A DNA stretch of 64,000 nt, taken from assembly GCA_030654695.1 (NCBI GenBank), contig JAURWY010000029.1, positions 62,001 to 126,000 on the forward strand, written 5' to 3'. Of this stretch, positions 63,553 to 64,000 are shown piece by piece. The first letter of the stretch is position 1, and each line of letters begins with the position of its first letter. The stretch is from Polaromonas sp. (lineage in GTDB: Bacteria > Pseudomonadota > Gammaproteobacteria > Burkholderiales > Burkholderiaceae_C). The notes beneath the pieces were generated by a model that had not been told where the DNA came from, did not search any database, and was given only the letters and a program-made list of their open reading frames with translations. A program made the position numbers and the translations under genes.

Positions 63553-64000
63553 TCAGTTCTGCAACTCCACCCGTGCCAGCGCCACGCCGAGTCTTTCCAG
63601 TGCGTCTTGGGGCTGGCTGGCCACAGCTTGTTGGTAAAGCTTGGTGGCTTCTTTGATTTTTTTATCGCCTTCGAGCATGACCAGTCCGTTGGCGTAATCG
63701 ATCAAGCTCACGGGTGAGTCGGGGTTGAGTTGCAGGGCTTGCTTGAACAGCGCTAAGCCGGTTTCTTTTTTGGCACCGTAGGTCATGCTGGCAATCAGCG
63801 CGCCGACTTTGTCGATCGCTTCGGCGTGAAAAGACGCCAGCGCCAAGTGCGCGTCGGCGTGCACGGGGCAGAGCGCTATCGTTTGGTTCAACGCCTCCTT
63901 AACCTTGTTGCCCAAGCCCTGCGCCATGCCTTTGGCCACGCTGATGGCTTGGCTGTATTGGCTCAGCGCATAGGCCTGCCAAAAAAAGGCGTTCGGGTTG
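63553..64000 (-). CDS. TPR-like protein (5' end outside window)
   Basis: C-terminal 149 residues of a larger protein. The frame is open to the right edge, so the start is missing. Repeats of the tetratricopeptide type are visible, such as GLALFKQALQLNPDSPVSLIDYANGL, EATKLYQQAVASQPQDALERL and ALNQTIALCPVHADAHLALASFHAEA. TPR proteins mediate protein contacts. No other domain can be judged from the part present. Convergent with the HAD-IB gene, 11 bases apart. Confidence 0.85.
   Translation of the reverse strand, partial: NPNAFFWQAYALSQYSQAISVAKGMAQGLGNKVKEALNQTIALCPVHADAHLALASFHAEAIDKVGALIASMTYGAKKETGLALFKQALQLNPDSPVSLIDYANGLVMLEGDKKIKEATKLYQQAVASQPQDALERLGVALARVELQN

Overview
The window looks like chromosome of a free-living betaproteobacterium of the order Burkholderiales, most likely family Comamonadaceae (Rhodoferax/Limnohabitans/Polaromonas type). 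This is inferred from gene content: Bug-type tricarboxylate receptors, several TRAP transporters, PcaQ-PcaHG, a liv transporter, fused isobutyryl-CoA mutase IcmF, a polyhydroxyalkanoate granule-region protein and a Burkholderiales-type uncharacterised family. Coding density is high, no gap exceeds 300 bases, and I saw no rRNA, tRNA, CRISPR, prophage or insertion sequence.

Layout. 1-2905: a C4-dicarboxylate-type TRAP transporter (dctPQM) closed by a terminator. 2919-5280: universal stress protein plus SulP anion transporter. 5374-15182: mixed housekeeping and stress genes (B12-binding radical SAM protein, creatininase family, PhzF, GST, an orphan Bug receptor, LysE exporter, HtpG, HAD dehalogenase, old-yellow-enzyme reductase). 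15225-18961: a cytoplasmic ModA-like protein, two Bug receptors and, divergently, a fumarylacetoacetase-family hydrolase. 18965-22474: SrkA-like kinase, Ohr and a methyltransferase. 21521-23935: PcaQ and protocatechuate 3,4-dioxygenase. 23939-29135: NodIJ-like ABC exporter, PurT, an MscS channel and a LysR regulator. 29256-33818: tricarballylate dehydrogenase TcuAB, a class II aldolase and a D-2-hydroxyacid dehydrogenase. 33858-34384: YefM/YoeB toxin-antitoxin. 34472-39647: AMP nucleosidase, glutathione reductase, DbpA helicase, SDR.

39661-57166 seems to have a branched-chain-acid theme. A complete livGFKHM transporter is followed by an uncharacterised protein, a 54-residue basic protein, and IcmF, whose promoter carries a perfect 16-bp palindrome of the type recognised by LiuR. 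Two tandem paralogous TRAP transporters with TakP-like (2-oxo-acid type) Tat-exported receptors and unusually long DctM subunits come next. A working hypothesis is uptake of branched-chain amino acids and 2-oxo acids feeding acyl-CoA rearrangement by IcmF.

57328-59320 holds a rhodanese, type III pantothenate kinase, a PHA granule-region protein and a glyoxalase-fold protein. The most interesting block is 59398-63541. It has four tightly packed genes for a DPPR-synthase-like UbiA prenyltransferase, an LPG-synthase-TM/flippase-like protein, a GT39/ArnT-like glycosyltransferase and an HAD-IB phosphatase. Together they resemble a route that makes, dephosphorylates, flips and uses a polyprenyl-phosphate pentose donor. 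The window ends inside a TPR-like gene on the minus strand.
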